From Priapulus caudatus (lineage: Eukaryota; Priapulida; Priapulimorpha; Priapulimorphida; Priapulidae): 24,325 nt of DNA. Location: positions 44,358 to 68,682 of the forward strand of contig NW_014579113.1 of the NCBI RefSeq assembly GCF_000485595.1, given 5' to 3'. The notes under the pieces were generated by a model. The model was given only the letters and a program-made list of their open reading frames with translations. It did not search any database and was not told the origin of the DNA. Shown in pieces: positions 1 through 7,885 of this stretch (position 1 is its first letter; each line of letters opens with the position of its first letter). Both the position numbers and the translations under genes were made by a program.

Positions 1-98
1 CGGCGGCGACTTCGCGGCCGTTGGATTGCCATTTGCTGGATTTTCCCGGAGCTCCGACCACTGTAAAAATAGTGCTAGCATTGTGGCAGTGGTATTAT

Positions 99-207
99 CC
101 ACAGAAATAGAATAGAAGTAGAAGGCTCATACCCAGGCGCGCATCGTCGCCAGTTTCTGATAACTGTCACGTGACCAGCGCCATATTGGTGCAGTCAGCC
201 TGCTTAG
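99..207 (+). repeat. Left arm of a long inverted repeat (partner 4106-4226)
   Basis: The stretch from the motif ccacagaaatagaatagaag to cagcctgcttag recurs in reverse complement at 4106-4226. The partner is about 12 bp longer because of one indel near the tttctga/cgtcgcc segment. Both arms keep a CACGTGAC motif and the CAGCGCCATATTGGTGCAG block. The arms lie about 3.9 kb apart. No target-site duplication is evident, so this may be two opposed copies of a dispersed repeat rather than the ends of a single transposon. Confidence 0.8.
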
Positions 208-217
208 GGATTGTCTA

Positions 218-378
218 TATTCAAGCCGGTAAGGGAGATGACGGTACGCATATATTTGCTAATATTTTGACTAATCGCGCGTCAATAAACTCAATATTTA
301 CAGAGAGTATAGCTAAGACATGTGTCTATAGATATCTATAATGCATAATATAAATAATCTCCCGTACCGGCTTGAATA
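218..378. mobile_element. Short MITE with ~22-bp terminal inverted repeats
   Basis: The left end TATTCAAGCCGGTAAGGGAG is the reverse complement of the right end (CTCCCGTACCGGCTTGAATA) with one mismatch. The element is 161 bp and non-coding. Its interior (…catatatttgctaat…cgtcaataaactca…agctaagacatgtgtctata) is related to the duplicated segments at 5358-5490 and 5570-5712. A flanking TA dinucleotide is possible but not informative in this AT-rich context. Confidence 0.65.
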
Positions 379-1137
379 AAGAAAATATGATAAGAAAGTA
401 GTAGTTGAATGCCAAAGTACCCGGCGATGACTGTTAGTTTTAATTACAGAAAAACATGCATGGATGCGTTTTCCTATAGATTTTAAACACTGCTTTCTTA
501 CAGAGGTAAAATTAAAATTGACAACTGCTACTGAATAGATTGTTGCACATGCTGCTACTGAAATAAAATTTGCACTTAACTATCCACAATGGCAAGAAAA
601 TAAGACAAGATTTTATGTAGCTAGGTTCGCACTTCAGCTTCCCCAGGCCCAACTAGGAAAAAATTTAATTATGCTTCTAAGATGAATACAATACGTTGTA
701 CGGCGAAGAAAAGGTCATTTGTGTACAATTCCATTCAATCACAATATTTTAACGGCTTGTAACTGTGCGCAACTTAGGTTCCTTATTCTATTATTTGGTA
801 TTTCAAAACATAGGCACAATCAGATCTTTTTTATTGCGGGCAAATATATATACTGTATATAGCAAAAATTACAAATCAAACAATTCAAAGTTTTCTAAGC
901 TGCACTTATACTTCTAACTAATTGAATTGCTAGTCAAAGATAATACATGTATATCGATCATTTACATAGCAAAATGGATAATTAAATACATACACACAAA
1001 CAACGGAATACAAAAAAAATAGTTCGTACGTGACACACCTTATACAGGTACAACACCGATTTTCCGGACACTGATGCTCCAGAACCTCTTTTAATCCGGA
1101 TAAAATTCATTTGAAATTATTTGGCGTAGCAGTGTAC
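379..1137. other. AT-rich non-coding stretch
   Basis: No open reading frame, splice-consistent exon or clear repeat structure was seen here. It is AT-rich with short A and TA runs. Confidence 0.6.
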
Positions 1138-1525
1138 GTCGCCGTGTCGCCACATCGCCGTGTCGCCACATTGCCGTGTTGCCATGTGGGCGCATCGCCA
1201 CATTGCCGTGTCGCCACATTGCCGTGTTGCCACATCGCTGTGTCGCCATGTGGACGCGTCACTATGAGGGCGCCTCGCTATGTGAGTGCGTCGCCGCGTC
1301 GCCATGTGGGCGCGTCGTGTGTCGCTATGTAGGTGCGTCGCCATGTGGGCGCATCGCCATGTGGGCGCATCGCCGTGTGAGTGCATCGCCACATCGCCGT
1401 GTCACCATGTGGGCGCGTCGCCGTGTCACCATGTGGGCGCATTGCCACGTAGGCGTGTCACCATGTGGGCGCGTTGCCACGTAGCCGTGTCGCCATGTAA
1501 GCGCGTCGCCGTATCACCATGTGCC
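1138..1525. repeat. GC-rich minisatellite on an 8-bp lattice
   Basis: About 48 consecutive degenerate octamers can be read almost without a break. The main variants are gtcgccgt, gtcgccac, atcgccac, gtcgccat, gtgggcgc and gtcaccat. Larger 16-bp and 24-bp combinations such as GTGGGCGCATCGCCAT recur locally. One slip occurs near 1318. An 8-bp period is not a multiple of three, so the array cycles through all frames and leaves overlapping open frames on both strands. These are by-products, not genes. GC content contrasts sharply with both flanks. Confidence 0.9.
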
Positions 1526-1790
1526 TTCATTTCTTTCTATGAACTGTCTGTGACATGACTATTTACAGGGGGTTATTTTTAGGTCGGGTTTATTGTGAAT
1601 GTGAATATGTGTCATATGCGAATGTGTCATTTATTAAATATGTTGTGTTGACCACCGTGGAGATGTGGGCAACAGCAAAACTCTTTCTTGGAATTGTGAA
1701 AAAAGCTGCAAAAGGGTTGTAACCTCTGCTTTGCCATTCAATTACATATTAATTTAACCCATGCATCATATCATGCATGTATCATGCAGG

Positions 1791-1973
1791 CAGTGAAAAA
1801 AATACACAGGGGCTCGGGGCGATTTAGCCCCCGAAATGCCAAAAAGAGCCCCGGAAATGCCAAAAAGAGCCCCCGGAAATTTGCATAGAGTTCAATGCAA
1901 ACCAAATTTTAGAGTGCTATTTTCATGCATGCAAGCTTGAAAAGTAGTCCCCGAAAAATAATTTTTTTCCCTG
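1791..1973. mobile_element. hAT-like MITE with perfect 8-bp TSD and an empty site in cis
   Basis: The element starts CAGTGAAAAAAAT and ends so that its reverse complement reads CAGGGAAAAAAAT. It is 183 bp long and flanked on both sides by CATGCAGG (1783-1790 and 1974-1981). The duplicated neighbour at 2513-3077 lacks the insert at the equivalent site (…tgtatcgatgcgagtatctg), giving a natural empty site. CAG…CTG ends plus an 8-bp TSD are the hAT signature. The interior has about 2.5 copies of a 20-21-bp unit containing CCCGGAAATGCCAAAAAGAG and no coding capacity. Confidence 0.85.
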
Positions 1974-2169
1974 CATGCAGGTATCTGCGCGACTATTATA
2001 TTTGTCAATTCACCCCCTTAAATCCGCCACTGATGTAATGTCCGCGGGTGGGCTGCAGCCAGTGGTTCACTGTAGAAACCTCTGGTGTCATAGTAGTTTT
2101 CCTCGCCTGAGTCTAGAATTTGTCAACGGCGAGTCGGCTGCCCAAGAATGCTCTGATGAATCGAAGGCA

Positions 2170-2289
2170 AATCTCATATACGTATATGAGAAGGCTGAAT
2201 GCATGTGGTATGTAGACAAGGCTGAATATAGAGACCGGTACAACAGGCAGAAAGCAATAAAAGAAATTGTGAGTGCGCTTGAATGGCCG
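2170..2289 (+). pseudogene. MADF-like domain fragment (copy 1)
   Basis: An open frame (1975-2373) contains a stretch of about 40 residues with the spacing of a MADF domain (Myb/SANT-like, Adf-1 family). It runs from NLIYVYEKAECMWYVDKAEY through YRDRYNRQKAIKEIVSALEW. The LI…V…, MW, Y(R/K)DR, RQ.A and EI…L positions match the family pattern from memory. The second half of the domain does not follow; the frame runs into a tatatg repeat. MADF proteins occur as host regulators and as accessory proteins of PIF/Harbinger transposons. This is best read as a decayed exon. The domain assignment is inference from pattern only. Confidence 0.45.
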
Positions 2290-2512
2290 AGTGCAGCGAT
2301 GTATATGGTGTACATGTACATGTATATATATATGGTGTCTGGCATCTGCGCTGATGTCTTTGATGACAGATAGATTTGTTCTCATACATATTCTGATTTC
2401 TGCAACATAAATAGACAGAACTGTCAGATGCCTTTTAATAGGCTTCACAAAACTCTCGCACGCGCTATGCCTGGCGCGAATTTATACATGCAATAATGCC
2501 TATAGATNTTTA

Positions 2513-3077
2513 ATAACCTCTTGCTTTGCCATTCAATTTAATATTAATTTTAACATTGCATCATATCTGAATGTATCGATGCGAGTATCTGCGCGACTAT
2601 TATATTTGTCAATCCCCTCCTAAATCGCCACTGATGTAATGTCGGCGGTTGGCTGCAGCCGTGGTTTACTGTTGGAACCTCTGGCTGCCATAGTAGTGTT
2701 TTTCTCTCCAAGAATGCTCTGATGAATCGTAGGCAAATCTCCTCATATACGTATATGAGAAGTCTGAATGCATGTGGTATGTAGACAAGGCTGAATATAG
2801 AGACCGGGACAAGAGGCAGAAAGCAATAAAAGAAATTGTGAGTGCGCTTGAATGGCCGAGTGCAGCGATGTATATGGTGTACATGGACATGTATATGGTG
2901 TCTGGAATCTGCGCTGATGTCCTTGATGACAGATAGATTTGTTCTCATACGTATTCTGATTTCTGCAACATAAATAGACAGAACTGTCAGATGCCTTTTA
3001 ATAGGCTTCACAAAACTCTCACACGTGCTATGCCTGGCGCGAATTTATACATGTATGCAATAATGCCTATAGATATC
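2513..3077 (+). repeat. Tandem segmental duplication, copy 2
   Basis: This segment repeats copy 1 (1719-2507) from taacctcttgctttgccatt to caataatgcctatagat. It lacks the MITE found in copy 1 and a short stretch before the shared aagaatgctctgatgaatcg block. The matching parts appear roughly 90% identical by eye, indicating a duplication that is old relative to the perfect TSD of the MITE or that has evolved fast. Confidence 0.85.
2733..2858 (+). pseudogene. MADF-like domain fragment (copy 2)
   Basis: The frame equivalent to copy 1 reads LLIYVYEKSECMWYVDKAEY and then YRDRDKRQKAIKEIVSALEW. It is preceded by an in-frame stop (TAG at 2730) where copy 1 has AAG. The DRDKRQ stretch is closer to the usual MADF pattern than DRYNRQ of copy 1. 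Both copies stop resembling the domain at the same point, so either an exon boundary lay there or the parent was already truncated before duplication. There is no sign that it is expressed. Confidence 0.4.
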
Positions 3078-3245
3078 CATCGCTCCACACGTACGCTCGC
3101 GGTCGAGTCTGACTGCTCGCTCGAGTTGCCAACTCGCAGTCGTCAGTGTAAATGCGCTGCACAGTTCATAGATCGGTTGATAGCGCGTTGGGAAGTTGGT
3201 ATAATTCGGCAATTCGCCAACTCAAAGTTGGCAGTGTAAACCCAG
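3078..3245 (+). repeat. Possible transposon end beside the MADF copies
   Basis: This segment holds two related blocks: gttgccaactcgcagtcgtcagtgtaaatg and, about 90 bp on, cgccaactcaaagttggcag followed by tgtaaacccagc. The second includes a short hairpin GCCAACT-caa-AGTTGGC. The repeated CAGTGTAAA(C/T) motif could be a terminal or subterminal transposon sequence. A matching opposite end was not found. Confidence 0.3.
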
Positions 3246-4105
3246 CTTTACATGATGTTTGGAAGGAAGTAAAAAAATTTAAATCAGGGAAATATTAATT
3301 CTAGTGCTTATAACTGACAGAAGCTAGCATTAGTGTAACTCCGAGAAACCGCCCGTGCAGTTTTAGCACTTCCATATAGATCAAAACCTTATAGGTTGAT
3401 CCTCACGACGAATCACTTAATTTAGACACTTTTCACTTTGAATAATTTGTCTTACATGATCTGATATTGCTAATGCCTAATGGTGAATACTTCAATATTA
3501 AATTTAGTGACAGATGACTTATGTGCAGGTAAACTGTCTTAGTCTCTGTAACATTAATCTAGACGTACATCATTATCTCAGCAGAGATAATAGGCCTAGT
3601 TATTAATAATAGTAACCCGACTGAGAGGTGAACAGTAAAACAATTCAGTGGCAATGTTTGTTAACTAGATCTAGATCTATACACTCATTTTCACTACAGT
3701 GATTTCAGTGTATTGGACCACATAACACTGTCACATACATTCGGCAAATGTCTGCAATGATTAATAACCTACTGACACTGTACTTGGCTGGCTGACTAAC
3801 GTGAATATACATCATTGTCAACAATATACAATAACGTCGGTATTCTAACCCTAGCAATACCGTTTCTTGGAGCTACTGTACTTGTACTGTAGTTGTACAG
3901 TACAGTGTCAGTAGGGATAATAGGGATAATATTAAGCGGCGATTTTTTTAGTCTTAGTACGTCACATTATCTTTTACAAAACATTATAGAAAAATACCTG
4001 TGTAACGTCTTTCCATATCCTTTCTCTATCCGATTGCAACAGTTGATGGCCACGCAACATGTAGGCATTTTAAAGCATTTGTCCTCAAGCTTTACTACCG
4101 ATGCG
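3246..4105. other. Non-coding stretch with minor repeats
   Basis: No gene is supported. Nucleotides 3843-3870 (ctaaccctagcaataccgtttctt) recur in reverse complement at 6486-6510 and, partly, at 5990-6015. At 3911-3930 there is a short tandem agggataat duplication. An open frame at 3893-4258 has no recognisable domain and overlaps a repeat arm. Confidence 0.55.
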
Positions 4106-4226
4106 CTAAGCAGGCTGACTGCACCAATATGGCGCTGGTCACGTGACAGTTGTCAGAAACTGGCGACGCTGCGCCCAATGCTGTGCGGCTGTGTACGAGC
4201 GTTCTACTTCTATTCTATTTCTGTGG
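4106..4226 (-). repeat. Right arm of a long inverted repeat (partner 99-207)
   Basis: The reverse complement matches 99-207, including CACGTGAC, CAGTCAGCCTGC and the ttctatt-rich end. It lies directly before a run of ttcta pentamers (about 4299-4320) similar to its own outer end. Confidence 0.8.
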
Positions 4227-4321
4227 TTCGGGCCCCTCGCGTGTGCATGCATTCGTGATACCGTCTGCCGTATGTGTTGTGCCAGAGCCAGATTCTTCAA
4301 TTCTATTCTATTCTATTTCTA

Positions 4322-4441
4322 TGGCGCGTGTGCGTGTGCGCGCGCGCGAGCGTGAGTGTGTGTATGTGTGTGCGCGCACGCGCGCGCGCGTGTGCGTGCG
4401 TGCGTGCGCGTGCATGTACGCGTGTGTATGTGCGCGCGTAT

Positions 4442-4476
<35 letters not shown>

Positions 4477-4490
4477 ATATAATATACTGT
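4322..4490. repeat. Alternating CG/TG tract followed by (TA)n
   Basis: About 110 bp of nearly uninterrupted alternating purine-pyrimidine (GTGTGCG, CGCGCGCGCG, GTGCGTGCGTGCG) is followed by TATATA runs up to 4490. Such tracts are classic candidates for Z-DNA and cruciform/unwinding elements. The open frames crossing it are low-complexity by-products. Confidence 0.9.
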
Positions 4491-5066
4491 ATATGGTATA
4501 CAACGTCAGGCGAGGCGTGAATAAAAACAAAAGTGGAAAATACGTTTTTATTTATTAATTAATTGTATCGTATTTATTGGATATCATATATACGTGTATA
4601 GTCAGAGCGTGTGTATAGTCATAGTTGATATACATGCTTTGATATATTCACGCAGATACCGAGCATGATGATACCGATATGGTCACTTGACTCACTTCGA
4701 TTCACGCCTGTGTCCACAACGATGACGATGAAACGGAAAAGAGAAGTGACAAAACAAGTGAACAGCATGCCAAATCATGGTGGAGAAAACAAACACCCAC
4801 CTTTCATTGAGATAACAGACTGGGCATAATTTAATCTTAGTCAAAACGTGCTTACATTTTTCGACAAGTTACAAATATTCACAAGTATTGCTGCGGTGTA
4901 TAATTGGTAATTTCGATAGTAGTACTCTTCATACTATTACTGTTACTACTCGGAGTCAGTAACTGCCTGGCTGGCGCAGTACTGTACTACTGATCGAGCC
5001 ACTGTCACTTACTCAGACTGACTCACTGAGTACTGACTCAGTGATAACAATTAACAATATTCAATA
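4491..5066. other. Non-coding stretch
   Basis: No gene is seen. At 4975-5045 there is a cluster of overlapping actcag/tgactgag motifs (…cagactgactcactgagtactgactcag…), which is low-complexity and self-complementary. Confidence 0.5.
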
Positions 5067-5198
5067 ACATGCATCTAAAACACTAACAGTCTAAAACAGA
5101 GGAATTGCTCCGACCTGTGATTGGAGGATAAAAACAGAATTTGTGACGTTTCGTTTTCATTTTAGCATTTAGCCTATGAGTATGATTATGAGTATGAG

Positions 5199-5333
5199 CA
5201 CAGGCCCTTGGAGGCTCAAGTTTCGAAAAATTATAAGTCTATATTAAGAGCGAAGCTCTGCGTTAAGTACCTTCCGCTTCGCTCTTAATATAGACTTATA
5301 ATTTTTCGAAACTTGAGCCTCCAAGGGCCTGTG
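5199..5333. mobile_element. Foldback element: perfect 58-bp arms, 19-nt spacer
   Basis: The 58-bp arm 5199-5256 (cacaggcccttggaggctca … agagcgaagc) is matched without a mismatch by 5276-5333. The spacer is tctgcgttaagtaccttcc. The direct repeat GTATGAG flanks both sides (5192-5198 and 5334-5340), as expected for a 7-8-bp target duplication, although the left flank is itself tatgag-rich. Identical arms imply a recent insertion or gene-conversion homogenisation. The element is non-coding. Confidence 0.85.
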
Positions 5334-5357
5334 GTATGAGTGATAGGCCTACTGCCC

Positions 5358-5490
5358 TGGGCGTACATATTTGCCAATTAATTAATTAAGCTAATCGTCC
5401 TTCAATAAACTCAAGACTCACATTCACAGGGATCAAGACATTAATAGCTAGAATTTATAGAAATGTAACTCAAATCGTTCGCGCCATATG
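5358..5490 (+). repeat. Direct duplication, unit 1 (partner 5570-5712)
   Basis: It shares with 5570-5712 the order catatttgc…aat…taat…cttcaataaactcaa…attcacag…atagctagaatttatagaaa…gcgccatatgatagtt. The period is about 212 bp. A more distant relative forms the interior of the MITE at 218-378. Confidence 0.75.
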
Positions 5491-5569
5491 ATAGTTAGTA
5501 CACTTTCCTACTAGCCGCGCGTGTAGCCGGCTGCACACAATAACTGAATAAGCGTCAGTATGCGCGATA

Positions 5570-5712
5570 CTGCGCGTGCATATTTGCTAATTAAATAGAC
5601 TAATTGTGCTTCAATAAACTCAAAATTCACAGAGATTAAAGCTAAGACATGTGTCTATAATAGCTAGAATTTATAGAAATGTAACAAATTGTTTGCGCCA
5701 TATGATAGTTTT
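5570..5712 (+). repeat. Direct duplication, unit 2 (partner 5358-5490)
   Basis: It repeats unit 1 and also retains agctaagacatgtgtctata, which the 218-378 MITE has and unit 1 has lost. Unit 2 is therefore closer to that MITE than unit 1 is. Confidence 0.75.
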
Positions 5713-5785
5713 TCCTAATTCTATTTTTATCCTCCAATTACAGGTCTGAGCAATTCCTCTGTTTAGACGCATGTCAGTGATAGAG

Positions 5786-6472
5786 GGGTGTCAATTTCCC
5801 CCGTGCGTAGAGGGAGGGTGCTGCTACGTGGCAGCACTAGTCACTTCGTACCTCTCGCCGTGTGAATAATATTATAATATTAATAGATTATAGATTTTTA
5901 ATTAATTAATAATTATAGATATCTATTATTATTCACTCCTGGTGTTGTCATAGTGCAAGTACATCAGTACATGTCTCCCGGCATAAGGTCCAAGAAACGG
6001 TGTCTAATACCGATGTTAGTCTCATTGCTGGTTCTTCCTGGTCGAGCTGGCTTTAGTTAGAAGTTTAGGAACCTAATAAAATTGTATTACGGTTTAGTAC
6101 AGTGGCAGTTACTTGTTACCTGTAGCTGGGCTTGCCAGTGAATTACATCACAGGGAACTATGTATGATAATACTCGTATGATTTCATACGCGGGTGATAT
6201 TCTGTTAAATTCTTACATTCTGAAATAACCAATTTATATCCAAATCCAGAACTACCTCGATTAGTTTCTAAATTTTATTGCTAGATAACCAGGGAAGGTC
6301 ATCATTTTTAAAGTGAATTGATAACAAGTGCCGATGGATATCGATGTAATCGGCATATTAATATTATAATTTTATTCACACGGCGATGCTATATCTTGAG
6401 CGAGAGTTACGAAGTCACTAGTGCTGCCACATAGTGGCACCTTCCCTCTACGCCTGGGGGAAATTGTCTCCC
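5786..6472. mobile_element. Mutator-like non-autonomous element with 9-bp TSD
   Basis: The 687-bp element has long terminal inverted repeats of about 100 bp. The left end begins gggtgtcaatttccccc and continues through gtagaggga, gtggcagcactagt, acttcgta and cgccgtgtgaata. The right end is the imperfect reverse complement and begins gggagacaatttccccc. A perfect 9-bp direct repeat GTGATAGAG flanks it (5777-5785 and 6473-6481). Long TIRs plus a 9-bp TSD are typical of Mutator-like elements; hAT (8 bp) would not fit. No transposase is encoded. Confidence 0.8.
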
Positions 6473-6485
6473 GTGATAGAGCTCT

Positions 6486-6510
6486 CTAAGAAACGGTCTT
6501 GCTAGGGTTA
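6486..6510 (+). repeat. Dispersed aagaaacggt…gctagggttag motif
   Basis: It is the reverse complement of 3843-3870 with one mismatch. A shorter version is at 5990-6015 (ccaagaaacggt…ctaataccg), where the middle part is deleted. It sits immediately after the right TSD of the Mutator-like element. Confidence 0.6.
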
Positions 6511-6512
6511 GA

Positions 6513-7247
6513 AGACAATCAGACAATACTGATTGTATAGACAATCAGTCGCACAGCCTCGTCGGGCTAACTCAGTGACTGAGAATACAGTAACTTTAAG
6601 GGCTAGTAACTCGGTAACTTAGAACTTACACTTATAATATTATAACTTGTATGGCCCTAGGTTATACTTTATAATAATATATATATATATATATTATATA
6701 TATATATTATAAGTATTATTATTAAATAGACCAATCCTGCTGAATTCCTATGTTCCCATGTTAAGATATAAGATATATAAGATAATATTGAGGATATTGA
6801 TATTGAGTAAATTATATTATAACTAGCTAGAATTAGAAATTTCTATAATCTGACGCTATTCCATGATCCGAGAAAAGCATCAGATTATCCAAATTTCTAG
6901 GGCACCATATTTATTGATCTATATAAGTTAGTGACTTGATGCTATAGTTTTGCAGACTGATCGTGCAAGGGTAGAGCTCTCTACTAGCCTCTAGCCCAAC
7001 CATGCTGAGAGTCTAACGTCAAAACACATACAATAACATCATTCGATATATGGCCGTTTGAAATAGAAGTGATTACTTGTGCATTATATCTCCCCCACAC
7101 ACCCCCTACATTAAGAGATAGCCGGCTGCAGTGGCTAGTCCACCATTTGAAACGATGGGAAGCTGTTACTACGTCCTATAATGTGCTATTGGATAGCGGT
7201 GGCGTATGCGGGGGGAATCTATAATCCTTGTTGTGAAGGGATAATTA
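6513..7247. other. Non-coding AT-rich stretch with (TA)n and a hairpin
   Basis: A TA-rich tract occupies 6671-6712. An imperfect hairpin with 22-bp arms lies at 6835-6898 (agaaattt…taatctgacgc / gcatcagatta…aaatttct). No gene is supported. Confidence 0.55.
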
Positions 7248-7648
7248 CAGGGGTAGAAATTAACTTTTGAACACGGGAATCCAACCGACTCCCTACCCTC
7301 AAAAAGAGGGAGTCCGCAGCAAAATGAGGGAGTCCGCAGCAAAATGAGGGAGTCCGCAGCAAAATGAGGGAGTCCGCAGTCTGAGGTTCAAAATTAAAGA
7401 TGTTAACAATAACGCATTTGTGCTTATTTTTACGGTTCATGCGGTTGCACGTTTGCCAAAATTTTCTTTGGACATTAGCTAAAAAATACGGTAATTCCGC
7501 AAGGCCGCGCTCTGGAACGAACTATAGTTAGTATGGCAGAATTTTCAGGGAGTCACACGGACTCGGACTCCTGCATATGTCAAATCAAGGAGTCCGACAG
7601 TAAATCAGGGAGTATTTGACTCCGGACTACCGTTAATTTCGCACCCTG
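7248..7648. mobile_element. CAGGG-ended MITE containing a 20-bp tandem repeat
   Basis: The left end CAGGGGTAGAAATTAAC pairs with the right end, whose reverse complement is CAGGGTGCGAAATTAAC. TAATTA directly flanks both sides (7242-7247 and 7649-7654). The interior carries four copies of gagggagtccgcagcaaaat (7306-7379) and further scattered ggagtcc words at 7545-7625. It is non-coding. Confidence 0.75.
7306..7379 (+). repeat. 20-bp tandem repeat, ~3.7 copies
   Basis: The unit gagggagtccgcagcaaaat is repeated head to tail almost without change inside the MITE 7248-7648. It produces a repetitive minus-strand frame (7219-7440) that is not a gene. Confidence 0.9.
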
Positions 7649-7654
7649 TAATTA

Positions 7655-7885
7655 ATAGTCAATACAACTAAGCAGTACATTGGTATTTGTTTGTCATGCT
7701 ATCAACATTAAGTATTTCAAGCAAGTGTTGTTGTGTGTATTGTCTATCTTATGTTACAATAGAGGTTTTATGTTCCTTCTCTAACCACGTAAGTGCCACT
7801 GTGTATACAATCTAAATTCTCATTTGTAGTTTAGTTCTACAACAGTTTGAAAAGCTCGGCATACTGTTGTCTGACATCTAACAAC
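7655..7885 (+). promoter_or_regulatory. Presumed promoter / 5' UTR region of the syntaxin gene
   Basis: This is the last stretch before the inferred start codon. Possible 5' UTR splice acceptors are ttctcatttgtag (ending 7829) and tctacaacag (ending 7845), so an upstream non-coding exon may exist. No TATA box or other core element stands out. The start codon context is aacaacATGtc, with A at -3. Confidence 0.35.

Larger units (their letters stand above)
1719..2507 (+). repeat. Tandem segmental duplication, copy 1
   Basis: From taacctctgctttgccattc onward this segment matches 2513-3077 over most of its length. It differs by a 183-bp MITE insertion (1791-1973) and by about 45 bp (roughly 2100-2145) missing from copy 2. 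An ambiguous base N at 2508 lies at the junction of the two copies, so the copy number should be treated with care. Confidence 0.85.
5067..5776. mobile_element. Inverted-repeat-bounded composite of repeats
   Basis: The left edge (acatgcatctaaa … acagaggaattgctccgacc … ttggaggataaaaacagaat, about 5067-5145) is the reverse complement of the right edge (attctatttttatcctccaa … gaggaattgct in reverse … to 5776). The left arm carries an extra 16 bp from an internal ctaaaaca duplication. Inside lie the foldback 5199-5333 and the direct duplication 5358-5490 / 5570-5712. The right edge abuts the TSD of the Mutator-like element at 5786. No TSD of its own is clear. Confidence 0.6.

Noticed and set aside
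1111-1558. Overlapping open frames on both strands rich in C, H, R, S and V
   Set aside because: They are produced by the 8-bp minisatellite, which lacks stops in several frames; their residues follow the repeat and show no domain.
3909-3932. Sequence resembling the I-SceI homing site (tagggataatagggataat)
   Set aside because: It differs from the real site in base and spacing and arises from a simple agggataat tandem duplication; no homing endonuclease is present.
4150-4482. Plus-strand frame with a C-terminal Tyr/Ile run
   Set aside because: It is translated from an inverted-repeat arm, the CG/TG tract and (TA)n; low complexity.
7219-7440. Possible CRISPR-like array (20-bp repeats)
   Set aside because: Units are directly adjacent with no spacers, lie inside a MITE and in a eukaryotic context; a simple tandem repeat.
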